Shown here: piece after piece, positions 17,552 through 26,715 of the stretch | How the letters are laid out: every line of letters begins with the position of its first letter | Position numbering within the stretch: the first letter of the stretch is position 1 | Assembly: GCA_964653075.1 (NCBI GenBank) | Contig: CAZZAX010000004.1 | Span: 1 to 64,000 of the forward strand | From: NIOZ-UU13 sp964653075 | GTDB lineage: Bacteria > Planctomycetota > Phycisphaerae > Sedimentisphaerales > Anaerobacaceae | Reading direction: 5' to 3' | Length of the DNA: 64,000 bases | Notes under the pieces: generated by a model | The model's database searches: none | Seen by the model: the letters and a program-made list of their open reading frames with translations, nothing else | What the model was told of the DNA's origin: nothing | Position numbers and translations under genes: made by a program

Positions 17552-18993
17552 TTGATCCCCTGTGGCTTCTGCTGGTTGGCATGATTGTTGTGCTGGGCGG
17601 GATATTGCTCCTGCGTTTGCATGCATTTCTGGCGTTGATACTTGGAGCGCTGATTGTCGCAAGTCTTACAACATCAGCGGCATTGGAGAAGTATGCCAAT
17701 CAAAAACAGATGTCAGTTAAGGAAAAGGTTGCGCTGGTGGAATCTTCCGTGGGGCAGCGGGTGGCGCAGGGATTCGGCCGTACTTGCACCAAGATAGGGA
17801 TTCTGATTGCAATGGCCTCCATCATCGGAAAGTTTTTGCTTGAAAGCGGTGCCGCCGAGCGAATTGTCCGTTCGCTTGTAAAATGGCTGGGGGAAAAACA
17901 CGCGTCACACGCATTTTTAAGCAGCGGCTTTCTGCTTGGGATGCCTGTCTTTTTCGATACGGTTTTTTATCTGATGATGCCCCTGGGCAAGGCAATGGGG
18001 GTCAGGACAGGCCGCAATTACGGTCTCTACGTAATGGCGATTGTAGCAGGGGCGACAATGACCCATTCTCTTGTGCCGCCGACACCGGGCCCTTTGTTCG
18101 TTGCAGGTGCACTTTCTGTAAACATGGGACTGATGATCATAGGGGGAATCGTAGTCGGTTTCTTTACAGTGAGCGCCGGTTATCTTTATGCTCTATGGGC
18201 AAATCGGAGATGGCCGATACCTGTCAGAGATACGGCCGATACTTCAGCCGCCGAACTTAAAAGCATGACGGAAAAAGATGAAGCAATCCTGCCGCCGTTT
18301 TGGCTTTCGATACTGCCCATCGTTCTGCCTGTTGTTTTAATTGCCGGAGGGACGTTTTTCAAGTCCTTGTCGAAGACGCAATCTTCCATAACTACGGCTC
18401 CATTTTGGCATGGTATTGCCGTGTTGGTTGACAATGTCGGCAATCCCAACGTGGCACTCACAATCTCGGCGGCGATTGCTTTATTGACTTATGCATGCCG
18501 TAATCGAGACCATAAGAAGAATATCACAACGCTCCTTCAGAATGCGCTTTCGAGCGGCGGCTTAATCATCCTGATAACATCCGCCGGTGGTGCCTTTGGC
18601 GGAATCCTGCAGCAGACAGGTATCGGTTTTCGTATTCAGGAGCTGGCTGCTTCTTACCACATAGCTGCACTTCCCCTGGCATTTTGTGTAACAGCTATTG
18701 TCCGAACGGCTCAGGGTTCCGCAACGGTTGCCATGATAACCGCGGTCGGAATTCTCGGTGGTCTGGCCGGGGGCGGACAGTTGGGATTTCATCCACTCTA
18801 TCTGGCGCTGGTCATCGGATGTGGGTCGAAACTCATTCCCTGGATGAATGACAGTGGTTTCTGGGTAATATGCAAGATGTCCGGTATGACCGAGGCTGAA
18901 ACTTTGAAAACCTGCTCGACGATGATGACATTGATGGGAATCGTCGGTTTGTTTGTGATTATGATTCTGGCACGTCTTTTCCCGTTGGTTTAA
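17548..18993 (+). CDS. GntP-family sugar-acid:H+ symporter (second copy)
   Basis: A 481-residue multi-helix permease related to the one at 645, sharing the segments MPVFFDTVFYLMMPL, THSLVPPTPGPLF, AGGAFGGIL, RTAQGSATVAMITAVG and IPWMNDSGFW. Compared with the first copy it has a longer loop after the first two helices (residues about 45-75, including KYANQKQMSVKEK) and a longer central loop. It overlaps the dehydratase by four bases, so the import step and dehydration step are likely made from one transcript. The two permeases probably serve different sugar acids. Confidence 0.9.
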   Translation: MIDPLWLLLVGMIVVLGGILLLRLHAFLALILGALIVASLTTSAALEKYANQKQMSVKEKVALVESSVGQRVAQGFGRTCTKIGILIAMASIIGKFLLESGAAERIVRSLVKWLGEKHASHAFLSSGFLLGMPVFFDTVFYLMMPLGKAMGVRTGRNYGLYVMAIVAGATMTHSLVPPTPGPLFVAGALSVNMGLMIIGGIVVGFFTVSAGYLYALWANRRWPIPVRDTADTSAAELKSMTEKDEAILPPFWLSILPIVLPVVLIAGGTFFKSLSKTQSSITTAPFWHGIAVLVDNVGNPNVALTISAAIALLTYACRNRDHKKNITTLLQNALSSGGLIILITSAGGAFGGILQQTGIGFRIQELAASYHIAALPLAFCVTAIVRTAQGSATVAMITAVGILGGLAGGGQLGFHPLYLALVIGCGSKLIPWMNDSGFWVICKMSGMTEAETLKTCSTMMTLMGIVGLFVIMILARLFPLV

Positions 18994-19026
18994 AAAATCT
19001 CGATAAATATAAAGTAAGGAATAAAA

Positions 19027-20331
19027 ATGAAAATTATCGACATGCGTGTTCACTCCATAGCTATTGCAGATCCCCCTTTGCGCAGCTCCTATGGGCTTCA
19101 TGCACCCTATGCCCTGCGGACGATTCTGGAAATAGAAAGTGAAGATGGCATAATAGGAATCTCTGAGACTTACGGTGGAGAAGTGCCCGCACGCACACTT
19201 GAAGCAGTCCGCGAAAAGGTTATTGGTCAGAATCCTTACCGGCTGACCGGCTTGCTCTCTTCGATGGTGGAAGGTGAAGGCTCCGGAATCGACCGCTCCC
19301 AGACCTATCTTGTACCCGGCGAAAACCCTCTTGATCAAACAACCCGCACTTTTGCAGCTATCGAAGTGGCCTGTCTTGATTTGATTGGTAAATCCGTCGG
19401 CCAGCCGGTATGTGACCTTATCGGTGGTCGCGTACGGGACAGAGTAGCTTTCTCTGCATATCCATTTTTCAAGCACGCCGGTGGCGGTGGAGAAGGTGAC
19501 GACCTGCGCCGGGACGAATATGGCGAGGTCATAACTCCGGATACGCTTGTCCGGGAAGTCAAACAAATGATTGCCAAATACGGGTTCAGCTCCATTAAGT
19601 TCAAAGGTGGTGTACTTGAGCCCGATATTGAGATTGAAGCAGTAAAGCTCCTCTACCAGGAGCTTGGGGCCGGAATACCTCTGCGTATCGATCCGAACTC
19701 GGCATGGACGGTCAATACCTCGGTACGAGTGGGTAAAGAGCTGGTAACAGAGCTGTCGTGTGGTGGATATTTGGAAGACCCGACCGCAGGTCTTGAGAAT
19801 ATGGCGGAAGTCAGAAAACGGCTCATGGCAGAGAATATTACGACACCCCTGGCAACCAATGTGGCCGTTACCTCCTTTGCGGACATACCCCGGGCTCTGG
19901 AGATGGATGCCGTACAAGTCATTCTTTGCGACCATCACTATTGGGGAGGAATGCGGCAGGTCCGGCATCTGGCTAATCTGTGTAAGGTGTTCGGTATCGG
20001 CTTGTCGATGCACTCCAACAGTCATTTGGGAGTGTCTCTGATGGCCATGGCGCATGTGGCGGCGGCAACCCCGCATCTTACCTATGCCTGTGATACCCAT
20101 TATCCGTGGCAGTCGGAAAAAGATGAAGTGGTCGCCGGCGGCCGGGTGCCGATTGTAGATGGTTGTGTCAGGATTTCCGATAAGCCCGGATTGGGGGTGG
20201 AGCTGGACTACGACCAGTTGGCAAAAGGACGGGAGCGTTACCGGAAATGTTCGTATCGTAAAAGGGACGACGAAGCTCAAATGCGTAAATACATAGATCC
20301 GAATTGGCAGCGGATACTTCCACGATGGTAA
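19027..20331 (+). CDS. gudD: Glucarate dehydratase
   Basis: A 434-residue enolase-superfamily protein with the glucarate dehydratase pattern. It has Lys191-x-Lys193 in IKFKGGVLEPD, Asp222-x-Asn224 in RIDPNSAW, Glu250 in YLEDPT, Asn278 in ATNVAV, Asp302 in LCDHHYWGG and His329 in SMHSNSHLG. It ends with a long block (DTHYPWQ, PGLGVELD) that fits E. coli GudD. The enzyme converts D-glucarate (or L-idarate) to 5-keto-4-deoxy-glucarate, the substrate of the HpcH aldolase upstream. It follows the GntP gene by 33 bases with a TAAGGA ribosome site. This is the best-supported metabolic assignment in the series. Confidence 0.9.
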   Translation: MKIIDMRVHSIAIADPPLRSSYGLHAPYALRTILEIESEDGIIGISETYGGEVPARTLEAVREKVIGQNPYRLTGLLSSMVEGEGSGIDRSQTYLVPGENPLDQTTRTFAAIEVACLDLIGKSVGQPVCDLIGGRVRDRVAFSAYPFFKHAGGGGEGDDLRRDEYGEVITPDTLVREVKQMIAKYGFSSIKFKGGVLEPDIEIEAVKLLYQELGAGIPLRIDPNSAWTVNTSVRVGKELVTELSCGGYLEDPTAGLENMAEVRKRLMAENITTPLATNVAVTSFADIPRALEMDAVQVILCDHHYWGGMRQVRHLANLCKVFGIGLSMHSNSHLGVSLMAMAHVAAATPHLTYACDTHYPWQSEKDEVVAGGRVPIVDGCVRISDKPGLGVELDYDQLAKGRERYRKCSYRKRDDEAQMRKYIDPNWQRILPRW

Positions 20332-20371
20332 ACTATAGAGACAGTGATTTCCTGATATTATGGAGTAATGA

Positions 20372-20659
20372 ATGAGCCGGTCTGGAAATCTTGCAGATTT
20401 CGCAGTTATTCTCAGCGAAAAAGATAACGTAGCGACAGCGCTGGTTGATATGCCGACGGGAGAATATATATACAACTCCGGCGAAGGCCGGACTACTGTC
20501 AGCGTACCTGAAGTTATCGCGGCCGGTTTCAAACTGGCCTTTTCGGACATCAACAAGGCAGAGCCGGTATATAAGTATGGATATGTGATAGGTCTGGCCA
20601 AGGTAGATATCAAAAAGGGCCATTGTGTACATATACATAATTTAATCAGCTCAGTATAA
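20372..20659 (+). CDS. UxaA-family dehydratase small subunit (SAF domain)
   Basis: A 95-residue protein equal to the N-terminal SAF domain of altronate (UxaA) and galactarate (GarD) dehydratases. It has a DNVATALVDMPTGEYI strand-turn, a predicted mid-chain helix, and GYVIGLAKVDIKKGHCVHIHN with a conserved His pair near the end. In E. coli the domain is fused to the catalytic part; here it is a separate short gene, as seen in split relatives such as SuyA/SuyB-type enzymes. A TGGAG ribosome site is seven bases before ATG. It is followed 20 bases later by the large subunit. Confidence 0.87.
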   Translation: MSRSGNLADFAVILSEKDNVATALVDMPTGEYIYNSGEGRTTVSVPEVIAAGFKLAFSDINKAEPVYKYGYVIGLAKVDIKKGHCVHIHNLISSV

Positions 20660-20679
20660 TTCTGTGGGGAGGCGAACGT

Positions 20680-21843
20680 ATGTCCAAAATTAAAATCAAA
20701 GGATACCTGCGTAAAGATGGTCTTGTTGGCATACGCAACCACATTGTCGTAATGTCCAGCGTCTCCTGTGCGAATTCTGTCGTGGAGCAAATAGCCAGGA
20801 CCGATGCCGATGTTATCCCGATTACACACCAACACGGCTGCACACACATGGGCGCCGATACCGAGCAGGTGCTCAGGACACTCAGCGGCACCTGTAACAA
20901 TCCGAATGTCGGAGGTGTGTTGCTGGTTGGGCTTGGCTGCGAGACTGTAAGTGTAAGCGAAATTGCATCCCATGTGGACAGCAGCGGGAAACTGGTTAAA
21001 ACACTTGTGATTCAGGAAACAGGCGAAATACGGAAAATTATGGATATTGCCCGCGATAGTCTTCAGCAGATAAAGGAGTTTGTCTCGAAGCAGCAACGAA
21101 GCGACTTTGATATTAAGAATCTTACGGTAGGCCTTGAGTGCGGCGGCTCGGATCCGTTTTCCGGGATCACTGCCAACCCCGCTGTCGGACTTGTAAGTGA
21201 CAGGCTTGTGGAGCTTGGGGCGACGGTGATTCTCTCCGAAATACCGGAGATGATCGGAGCAGAAGCAGTTTTGGAATCCAGAATTCCGGATGAGGCGGTA
21301 AAGCAGAGAATTCTGGCCCGAATTAAGGACTATGTTCAAATGATAAAAGAGGCCGGTGGTGACCCGCGAGGCTGTAATCCGGCGCCCGGCAACATTAAGG
21401 CCGGGCTCAGTACCATTGAGGAAAAATCGCTGGGGTGCATTGTCAAGGGCGGCCGTTCCAATATCAACGAATTCGTCGAGTACGCCCGGCGCCCAATGTG
21501 TAAAGGGCTTGTTGTGATGGACACGCCCGGAAACGACCCCGAATCGGTCACCGGCATGGCTGCCGGAGGTGCGAATCTGATACTGTTTACTACAGGGGCC
21601 GGAACGCCGGTCGGCAATCCGGTTGCGCCGGTGATAAAAATCTCTTCCAATACGAAGATGTATCGGCGAATGAGCGACTTCATCGATATCGATGCCGGTA
21701 AGATCATCGGGGGCACTCAGGTAGAGGCGGTAGCTGATGAGATTTTCGAGTTTATAATCGACGTGTGCAACGGGAGGCAAACTGCCGCCGAGGTCAACAA
21801 ATGCAGAGAATTTTCGGTGAATCGAATCGGCCCAACTTTTTAG
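20680..21843 (+). CDS. UxaA-family dehydratase large subunit (altronate/galactarate dehydratase-like)
   Basis: A 387-residue protein matching the catalytic C-terminal domain of UxaA/GarD hydrolyases. Motifs are GYLRKDGLVGIRNHIVVM at the start, THQHGCTHMG, LLVGLGCETV, VGLECGGSDPFSGITANP and LSEIPEMIGAE; the cysteines fit the metal-binding positions of the family. Galactarate and altronate dehydratases use iron. Galactarate is the more likely substrate because glucarate dehydratase and the shared aldolase/reductase are nearby; altronate is the alternative given the UxaE-like gene. A strong GGGGAGG ribosome site precedes the ATG. This is the last gene of the plus-strand series. Confidence 0.87.
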   Translation: MSKIKIKGYLRKDGLVGIRNHIVVMSSVSCANSVVEQIARTDADVIPITHQHGCTHMGADTEQVLRTLSGTCNNPNVGGVLLVGLGCETVSVSEIASHVDSSGKLVKTLVIQETGEIRKIMDIARDSLQQIKEFVSKQQRSDFDIKNLTVGLECGGSDPFSGITANPAVGLVSDRLVELGATVILSEIPEMIGAEAVLESRIPDEAVKQRILARIKDYVQMIKEAGGDPRGCNPAPGNIKAGLSTIEEKSLGCIVKGGRSNINEFVEYARRPMCKGLVVMDTPGNDPESVTGMAAGGANLILFTTGAGTPVGNPVAPVIKISSNTKMYRRMSDFIDIDAGKIIGGTQVEAVADEIFEFIIDVCNGRQTAAEVNKCREFSVNRIGPTF

Positions 21844-21862
21844 GATAGCGGCTACGAAAGCC

Positions 21863-22174
21863 TTATTTTCCTGCCATTGTTTTGGTGCGCTTATGTGCTT
21901 TTGAGATTGGGTTTGATTTGGGTTTGAATTGGGTTTGTTTGGCTTTGAGTGGGCCTTTATCGGCTCCAAATTGGGTTTGATTGGGTTTGTTTTTTCGCTT
22001 AGGCAGCGGGTGAAATCTTTCGTAAATCCTTATAGAAAAATGCTTTGCACCAAATTTATCCTCAGATAAATTGGCTTTGTTTTTACGAAAAGAGGCAGCA
22101 CTTTTCGTAATTTTTTCATTGAATAACTGACCTTTTTCATTATTTAGCTGACTTTTTAACGATTCAATTTTCAT
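21863..22174. repeat. Low-complexity G/T-skewed tract with tandem-like TTGGGTTTG nonamers
   Basis: Between 21905 and 21990 the nonamer TTGGGTTTG appears five times, separated by a few A/T bases and one degenerate copy (TTTGGCTTTG). On the minus strand this reads as Lys-Pro-Asn-Gln-Thr-Gln-type peptide repeats in an open frame at 21863-22174. That translation is so low in complexity that I regard it as a by-product, not a gene. The spread of near-identical units and strand skew suggest a simple-sequence repeat. Confidence 0.55.
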
Positions 22175-22714
22175 ATATTGGCCTTTTTAAACTGGGGACG
22201 AAAAAAACGCTCCCTCTATAATTAGACGTACCTGCACGTTTGATACGAAAATTCGGGGATTTTCGGGCAGTTGAATTTTGCTAAGTGCTTATGAGGAAAG
22301 GAATAAAAATTTTTTTAGAAAAATTGAAATTTGTCAAAAATTACCAGCGTTTTTTGCGCGCGAAAATCAAAGAAAAACGAAAAAGAATTGGCCACAGAGA
22401 GCACAGTGAACTCAGAGGTATTTCGTTCAGCTTTGTGTTCTTGACCAGCAAGTCTCTTAAAGCAAGCTTTATCACCTTGTTTGTCTGCGTCCACAGTAGC
22501 ATAAAATGCAACATATTTGAAGCTGACGAAATTCCGTATTTGTATTAGAAATCGATGATTTGTGTAGGTTTTGAGCGTTTTTTGTCGAAAACACATGATT
22601 TTTGAATATATGATTTACTTAATTGTTTAGGTGGTGGAATTATCCCTACAGATTCATGGTGGTGGCCAATCAGTAAATGGTGCGAAACATTTCACGGTAG
22701 ATGGTCGAGACGAG
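22175..22714. other. Gene-free A+T-rich stretch
   Basis: About 540 bases with no convincing gene on either strand. It contains poly-A and poly-T runs near 22300-22390 and a GGCCACAGAGAGCACAGTGA segment at 22390 that looks like a dispersed intergenic repeat. A weak open frame at 22631-22828 is antisense to the lipoprotein gene and lacks family features. Confidence 0.5.
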
Positions 22715-23074
22715 CTATCTGACCTCCTCAGGAGAATAAACGACCTCTTCGGCCGTGATCTTTATGCCGTCAGCAGTGCGGATCACTACATTCCCGATAA
22801 GACGTATTTGGCCGGTTTCCCCGTTTAACACACCCGTATCAGCAGTACAGGTCAATGTGTCCTTTCTGTTTTTGATAGTGATATCCTTGCAACGCTGTTC
22901 GACTACGGTGAACGGGGATTCATTAGGATAGGTAGACTCGGTTGTAGTCAAGAACGTTCCCGTCATTTTCATGCTATCCGTCTCGTAAACTTGTTGTTGC
23001 TCGCGGCAACCACTAATTCCAAGACAGGCAAGGAGAAATACTGATGCAATTGCGAAAAGTCTAATGCTTTTCAT
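22715..23074 (-). CDS. LptC/LptA-like lipoprotein
   Basis: A 119-residue protein with a lipoprotein signal: charged start, hydrophobic core, then lipobox LGISGC with the modified Cys at about residue 23. The C-terminal half reads CTADTGVLNGETGQIRLIGNVVIRTADGIKITAEEVVY, which fits the beta-jellyroll repeat of the OstA/LptA/LptC family (strand pairs with GNV and G-I-x-a-E). These proteins bind lipopolysaccharide in the periplasm. The gene is short for LptC and stands alone, without lptA or lptB next to it. A GGAGTCAG ribosome site supports the start. Family assignment is moderate. Confidence 0.6.
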   Translation of the reverse strand: MKSIRLFAIASVFLLACLGISGCREQQQVYETDSMKMTGTFLTTTESTYPNESPFTVVEQRCKDITIKNRKDTLTCTADTGVLNGETGQIRLIGNVVIRTADGIKITAEEVVYSPEEVR

Positions 23075-23829
23075 AATCTGACTCCATAAAAAACAGCCGC
23101 TTCAATGATGGCCCAAACCAACAATTATTTTCCAGACATGATGCCTCTCGCAGGATGCTTGACCGGCTCTATTATAACGTATTACAGGCCGGTTTCAACA
23201 AATAAAAACTTCATCGGGGTGTAACCACGGAGGTCACAGGATTGAAACTGCTATTGACAGATAGCGCCAGGCGTGATTTTCTAATCATGCAAAACGATAA
23301 ATGATCAGTACGATACCGAGTAGAACAGGTGCAAACAGGTCGCTTCCTAGGACACTTCGACAAAGCTCAGTGCAGGCTCTGCTCAGGACAAGATTGCATG
23401 ATGCGTATTGCGTGGATTTTGGCCCTTCGACTACGCTCAGGATGAAGGAGTATAAGCATTTCTACCGGAGGCCAGCATGAGGTGCCTTATAGGCACGTAG
23501 ATATACACAGACGCGAAGCAGTGGAGTGATTAAAACCAGTGTGAACCGTAGGCCAGCATGAACATCATACAATCACGTAGCGGTGGAGTGATTTAAACTG
23601 GTGCGAAACGAAGGTAGAAATACGGCATCGAGCCAAACCGAAAGCAGGAATTACAAATTAGAAATCAAAATGTAAACAGTAAAATTACATAGCAAAATTC
23701 AAAAAGTAACTTTACGACGCAAGAATGTGGTTGATTTTGCTGGTTTTTGGTGGTAGTTTTCATTTTTTGAGGTTTGCATAGGAAAGAGATAAGTTTTAGA
23801 GAATGGCGTAAAGACGGAGAAATTGCTTA
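23075..23829. other. Repeat-bearing gene-free stretch upstream of the restriction gene
   Basis: About 750 bases with no supported gene. The left part includes short sequences (ACTTCGACAAAGCTCAG near 23358 and CCTTCGACTACGCTCAGGATG near 23427) that are related to each other and look like dispersed repeats. The middle has the two-copy direct repeat listed separately. The last 180 bases are very A+T-rich and probably carry the restriction gene's promoter. Confidence 0.55.
23469..23610 (+). repeat. Imperfect two-copy direct repeat
   Basis: Two adjoining units both begin AGGCCAGCATGA, then share a CACGTAG block, then GTGGAGTGATT(T)AAA followed by CC/CTGGTG and GAA. Unit 1 is 23469-23549, unit 2 is 23550-23610; unit 1 has an extra 20 or so bases in its middle. 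Two copies of unequal length are not a CRISPR array. They may be old duplications of a mobile or hairpin element. Confidence 0.7.
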
Positions 23830-26637
23830 ATGAGTAATACACCTTCCAGAGTTATAGAACTTGTTGAAACTTTCGACAGCCATATCGAAACATATCATTC
23901 GCAACAATATAATGAGACCCAGCTTCGTAGAGAATTCATCGATCCGTTTTTTATAGAATTAGGCTGGGATGTAACGAACAAGGCCGGATATGCACAGGCT
24001 TATAAAGACGTCATACATGAAGATGCAATAAAGATAGGCGGCGCTACCAAAGCTCCAGATTACTGTTTTCGCATTGGCGGAGTTCGCAAATTTTTCCTTG
24101 AAGCAAAAAAACCATCCGTAAACATCAAAGGCGATCCGCACCCGGCTTATCAGCTAAGACGTTACGCCTGGTCCGCCAAGCTGCCGTTATCAATATTGAC
24201 CGATTTCGAAGAGTTCGCTGTTTACGATTGTCAAATCCGCCCAAAGCATACCGACAAGGCCGATACTGCACGAATTATGTTTTTTACATATAAAGATTAT
24301 CATAAAAAATGGGATGAAATCTCCGACATCTTTAGCAAAGAAGCGATACTAAAAGGCTCTTTCGATAAATTTGCAGTTGCAACTAAAGGAAAACGCGGCA
24401 CAACTACTGTTGATACCGAATTCCTCAAGGAAATTGAAACATGGCGGCGTATGCTTGCTCGAATCGTAGCGTTGAGAAACATATCTCTCTCGAGAGACGA
24501 GATAAACTTCGCTGTTCAAAGAACCATTGACAGAATCATCTTTCTAAGAATGTGCGAGGACAGGGGAATCGAACCCTATAGCCAGCTTCAATCAATAAGC
24601 AGTGGCGACCATACTTATCCTCGACTTTGCGAAATATTCGAAAAGGCAGACCAAAGGTACAACTCAGGCCTTTTCCATTTTCATGATGAATCCGACCGAC
24701 CCGAGGCTCCGGACACACTTACGCCAAATCTCGTCATTGATGACGATAAAATAAAATGGATTTTACATAGTCTCTATTATCCTAAGTGCCCTTACGAATT
24801 CTCTGTCCTGCCTTCAGAAATACTCGGCAATGTTTATGAGCAGTTTCTTGGAAAAGTTATCACGCTAACATCTGCTCATCGCGCAGATATAGAAGAAAAG
24901 CCAGAGGTAAAAAAGGCCGGAGGTGTTTATTACACTCCATCATATATTGTCGATTATATTGTTAAAAATACTGTAGGAAAACTAATCGAAGGCAAAACGC
25001 CAAGACAAATCGCAAACATAAAAATACTCGACCCCGCCTGTGGTTCCGGCTCTTTTCTTTTGGGAGCATATACATATCTCCTGAATTACCACCGCGACTG
25101 GTACGTTGATAACGACCCGAAAAAGTACACGAAGAAAATCTATCAGGGTAACGGCGGCCAGTGGAATTTGACAAACGCAGAAAAGAAACGGATTCTCTTA
25201 AATAACATCTTCGGCGTAGATATTGATTCACAGGCAGTCGAAGTTACGAAACTGAGTTTATTGTTAAAAGTCCTCGAAGGTGAAAATGCCCAGACGCTCG
25301 AAAGCCAGTATCGACTCTTTCACGAAAGAGCGCTTCCAGACCTTGCCAATAATATAAAGTGCGGCAACTCACTAATAGGCCCGGACTTCTATGAAACGAT
25401 CGACTCAGAATCAGTAAACGATGAAGTGCGAAAACAAGTAAATCCATTCGATTGGAATGCTGAATTCCTACAAATCTTCTCCGGCAAAAACACTGGTTTT
25501 GACACTGTAATTGGAAATCCACCATATGGTGCGAAGCTATCAAACTTAGAACGGCGCTATCTGCAGGAACGTTTCCGATTAGGAACGACCGATACAGCCG
25601 CATTATTTATGATTCATCAAAATTTGCTTCTAAGAAATAAAGGATTCGGTGGTTTCATCATCCCTAAACCTTTTACATACGCCTCAAATTGGAAAAAAGT
25701 TAGAAATAATCTTATCGAAAACACCACCGAGATTGCAGATGTATCAAAGGTATGGAAAAAGGTCAAACTGGAACAAATTATTTATCTTTGCCAAAAAGCT
25801 ATAAAAACAAATGATTACATTTCGAGTGTGCGAGATAACAAGTTGATTTTTGAACTTGGAAAAATTCAAAAATCGCAGTGCCACCAGTTTGGCTTCATTC
25901 TCAATGCTGTTACGGAACAAGAAATTCAAATCGCGAATAAATTGCAAAAACACGGATGCTTTCTGAGTGATTTCGTTATAAATCAGCGGGGGGGAATGTT
26001 ACAAGAGTACATAATCTCTCAAGAAAGTGATTTTTCAGTCTTAGGTGGAAAGCAAATTAATCGTTATGCGATAAGCAATCAAATAAAAGGATTCGTCCTT
26101 AGACAAAATATAAACGATGAAAAAGCACTTATAAAGCCTAAAAGTATTTTGGCTCAAAACATAATTGCTCATATTAAAAAGCCGACAGATCATATCAAAA
26201 TTATTGCCACTATACCCGAAAACACACAAGCAATAATTCTCGATACAATTAATCAACTTGAAAATATTTCCAACTTTTCATCACACTATTTGATCGGTAT
26301 ATTAAACAGCAAGTTAATAAGCTGGTATGTTTATCGTTTCATATTTGCTAAAGCAATTCGGACAATGCACTTTGATTCACCCGTTACAAGTAGAATACCC
26401 TATCCCCGGTTGAACTTAAAAAAGAATGTCGACGAAGCGCGACACAATAGAATGATTTCCCTTGTCCAGCGGATGTTGGATTTACACAAGAAGTTAGCTG
26501 ATGCTAAAATCCCTGATGAAAAAACCAAAATCCAGCGTCAAATCAACACCACCGACGAACAAATCGACAACATCGTTTATGAACTCTACGACCTAACTGA
26601 AGAAGAAATCGCAATTGTGGAAGGTCGTAGTAAATAA
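23830..26637 (+). CDS. Single-chain restriction-modification enzyme (type IIG-like: nuclease + N6-adenine methyltransferase + specificity domain)
   Basis: A 935-residue protein. The N-terminus carries a PD-(D/E)xK nuclease core: Asp77 in APDYCF and Glu91-x-Lys93 in LEAKKP, as in HsdR-N-type domains. A helical linker follows, then the gamma-class amino-methyltransferase with motif I DPACGSGSF (401-409) and catalytic NPPY (563-566) in VIGNPPYG. The last third matches TaqI-type target-recognition layouts (SSHYLIGILNSKLISW, then IPYPRL). Such enzymes cut near unmodified sites and methylate one strand of their own recognition site, so no separate subunits are needed. Codon use is strongly A/T-biased compared with the G+C-richer catabolic genes, suggesting recent acquisition. 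It sits between repeat-rich gaps. Confidence 0.9.
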   Translation: MSNTPSRVIELVETFDSHIETYHSQQYNETQLRREFIDPFFIELGWDVTNKAGYAQAYKDVIHEDAIKIGGATKAPDYCFRIGGVRKFFLEAKKPSVNIKGDPHPAYQLRRYAWSAKLPLSILTDFEEFAVYDCQIRPKHTDKADTARIMFFTYKDYHKKWDEISDIFSKEAILKGSFDKFAVATKGKRGTTTVDTEFLKEIETWRRMLARIVALRNISLSRDEINFAVQRTIDRIIFLRMCEDRGIEPYSQLQSISSGDHTYPRLCEIFEKADQRYNSGLFHFHDESDRPEAPDTLTPNLVIDDDKIKWILHSLYYPKCPYEFSVLPSEILGNVYEQFLGKVITLTSAHRADIEEKPEVKKAGGVYYTPSYIVDYIVKNTVGKLIEGKTPRQIANIKILDPACGSGSFLLGAYTYLLNYHRDWYVDNDPKKYTKKIYQGNGGQWNLTNAEKKRILLNNIFGVDIDSQAVEVTKLSLLLKVLEGENAQTLESQYRLFHERALPDLANNIKCGNSLIGPDFYETIDSESVNDEVRKQVNPFDWNAEFLQIFSGKNTGFDTVIGNPPYGAKLSNLERRYLQERFRLGTTDTAALFMIHQNLLLRNKGFGGFIIPKPFTYASNWKKVRNNLIENTTEIADVSKVWKKVKLEQIIYLCQKAIKTNDYISSVRDNKLIFELGKIQKSQCHQFGFILNAVTEQEIQIANKLQKHGCFLSDFVINQRGGMLQEYIISQESDFSVLGGKQINRYAISNQIKGFVLRQNINDEKALIKPKSILAQNIIAHIKKPTDHIKIIATIPENTQAIILDTINQLENISNFSSHYLIGILNSKLISWYVYRFIFAKAIRTMHFDSPVTSRIPYPRLNLKKNVDEARHNRMISLVQRMLDLHKKLADAKIPDEKTKIQRQINTTDEQIDNIVYELYDLTEEEIAIVEGRSK

Positions 26638-26715
26638 CAATCAGAAATTATGTAATATTAGGAATAAACAGGTGCAGATATCGTATAAAAAAGGGAATTT
26701 TAGGAAAAGAAAATT

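Noticed and set aside
18562..21969. Very long minus-strand open frame of 1135 codons antisense to GntP, gudD and the uxaA-type genes
   Set aside because: The plus-strand genes have clear families, motifs and ribosome sites. The antisense translation is rich in His, Arg, Cys and Tyr, has no recognisable domain and begins inside the G/T repeat. It is a by-product of codon bias.
23469..23610. Direct repeats considered as a CRISPR array
   Set aside because: Only two units of different length, with imperfect matches and no uniform spacers; no cas genes nearby.
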